The notes below the pieces were generated by a model. The model saw only the letters and a program-made list of their open reading frames with translations, was not told the origin of the DNA and made no database searches. The translations under genes and the position numbers were made by a program. A stretch of DNA of 9,770 bases, from positions 366 through 10,135 of the forward strand of contig NZHI01000014.1 in the NCBI GenBank assembly GCA_002691345.1, read 5' to 3'. Numbering within the stretch: the first letter of the stretch is position 1; each line of letters starts with the position of its first letter. The DNA comes from Synechococcus sp. MED650. Its GTDB lineage: Bacteria; Cyanobacteriota; Cyanobacteriia; PCC-6307; Cyanobiaceae. This document shows positions 9,687-9,770 of the stretch, one piece after another.

Positions 9687-9770
9687 GGTGCCGCTGCTCC
9701 AGCCCACCCGTTCACCGGGTGCCGGACGCAGTGAGAAGAGCGTCAACCCAGCCCGCTTGAGGCTTGCCCG

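Noticed and set aside
7983..9734. A 583-codon open frame on the + strand, opposite glmU and the small upstream gene
   Set aside because: It runs almost wholly antisense to glmU, whose family motifs are unmistakable. The translation is low-complexity, rich in Ala, His and Val with no domain, and in GC-rich codon-biased DNA such long shadow frames are expected.

Overview
The window reads as ordinary core chromosome of a marine picocyanobacterium, most likely Synechococcus (alpha-cyanobacterial lineage). The base composition is GC-rich (about 60% by eye), the genes are packed almost without gaps, and the proteins match cyanobacterial families: a GlgA1-type glycogen synthase, a DUF760 protein, and phylloquinone genes menD and menB. 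Only one HIP1 octamer (GCGATCGC, inside murF) was noticed, which fits marine Synechococcus better than freshwater beta-cyanobacteria. The order menD-menB-glgA-murF-glmU is, from memory, also that of Prochlorococcus. I see no mobile element, CRISPR array, rRNA, tRNA or prophage gene.

Left part (1-1242): the 3' end of a + strand gene (probable DUF4336 protein) converges on and overlaps a minus-strand DUF760 gene. Upstream of that, on the same strand, lies lepB (signal peptidase I). The 47-base gap between lepB and DUF760 holds a palindrome resembling a CRP/FNR-family operator, right at the DUF760 start codon.

Central + strand block (about 1249-8070): menD and menB act in phylloquinone (vitamin K1) synthesis for photosystem I. 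They are followed by a small YkuD-type L,D-transpeptidase, then glgA, a proline-rich single-span membrane protein of unknown function, and murF (last cytoplasmic step of the peptidoglycan precursor). Junctions are tight: 2-5 nt between menD and menB, 4 nt from menB to the transpeptidase, and 4-nt start/stop overlaps at glgA/membrane protein and membrane protein/murF. The only real gap is 56 nt before glgA. menD has no ATG, GTG or TTG where its N-terminus should start.

Right part (8067-9770), minus strand: glmU (UDP-GlcNAc synthesis, feeding the peptidoglycan pathway that murF serves) ends tail to tail with murF, their stop codons overlapping. Upstream of glmU is a small unrecognised protein gene whose reading frame stays open to the window edge.

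Functionally the segment mixes cell envelope (lepB, L,D-transpeptidase, murF, glmU), phylloquinone (menD, menB) and carbon storage (glgA). I do not see a previously undescribed multi-gene system. The most open questions are the uncharacterised membrane protein coupled to glgA and murF, the palindrome upstream of DUF760, and the menD start.
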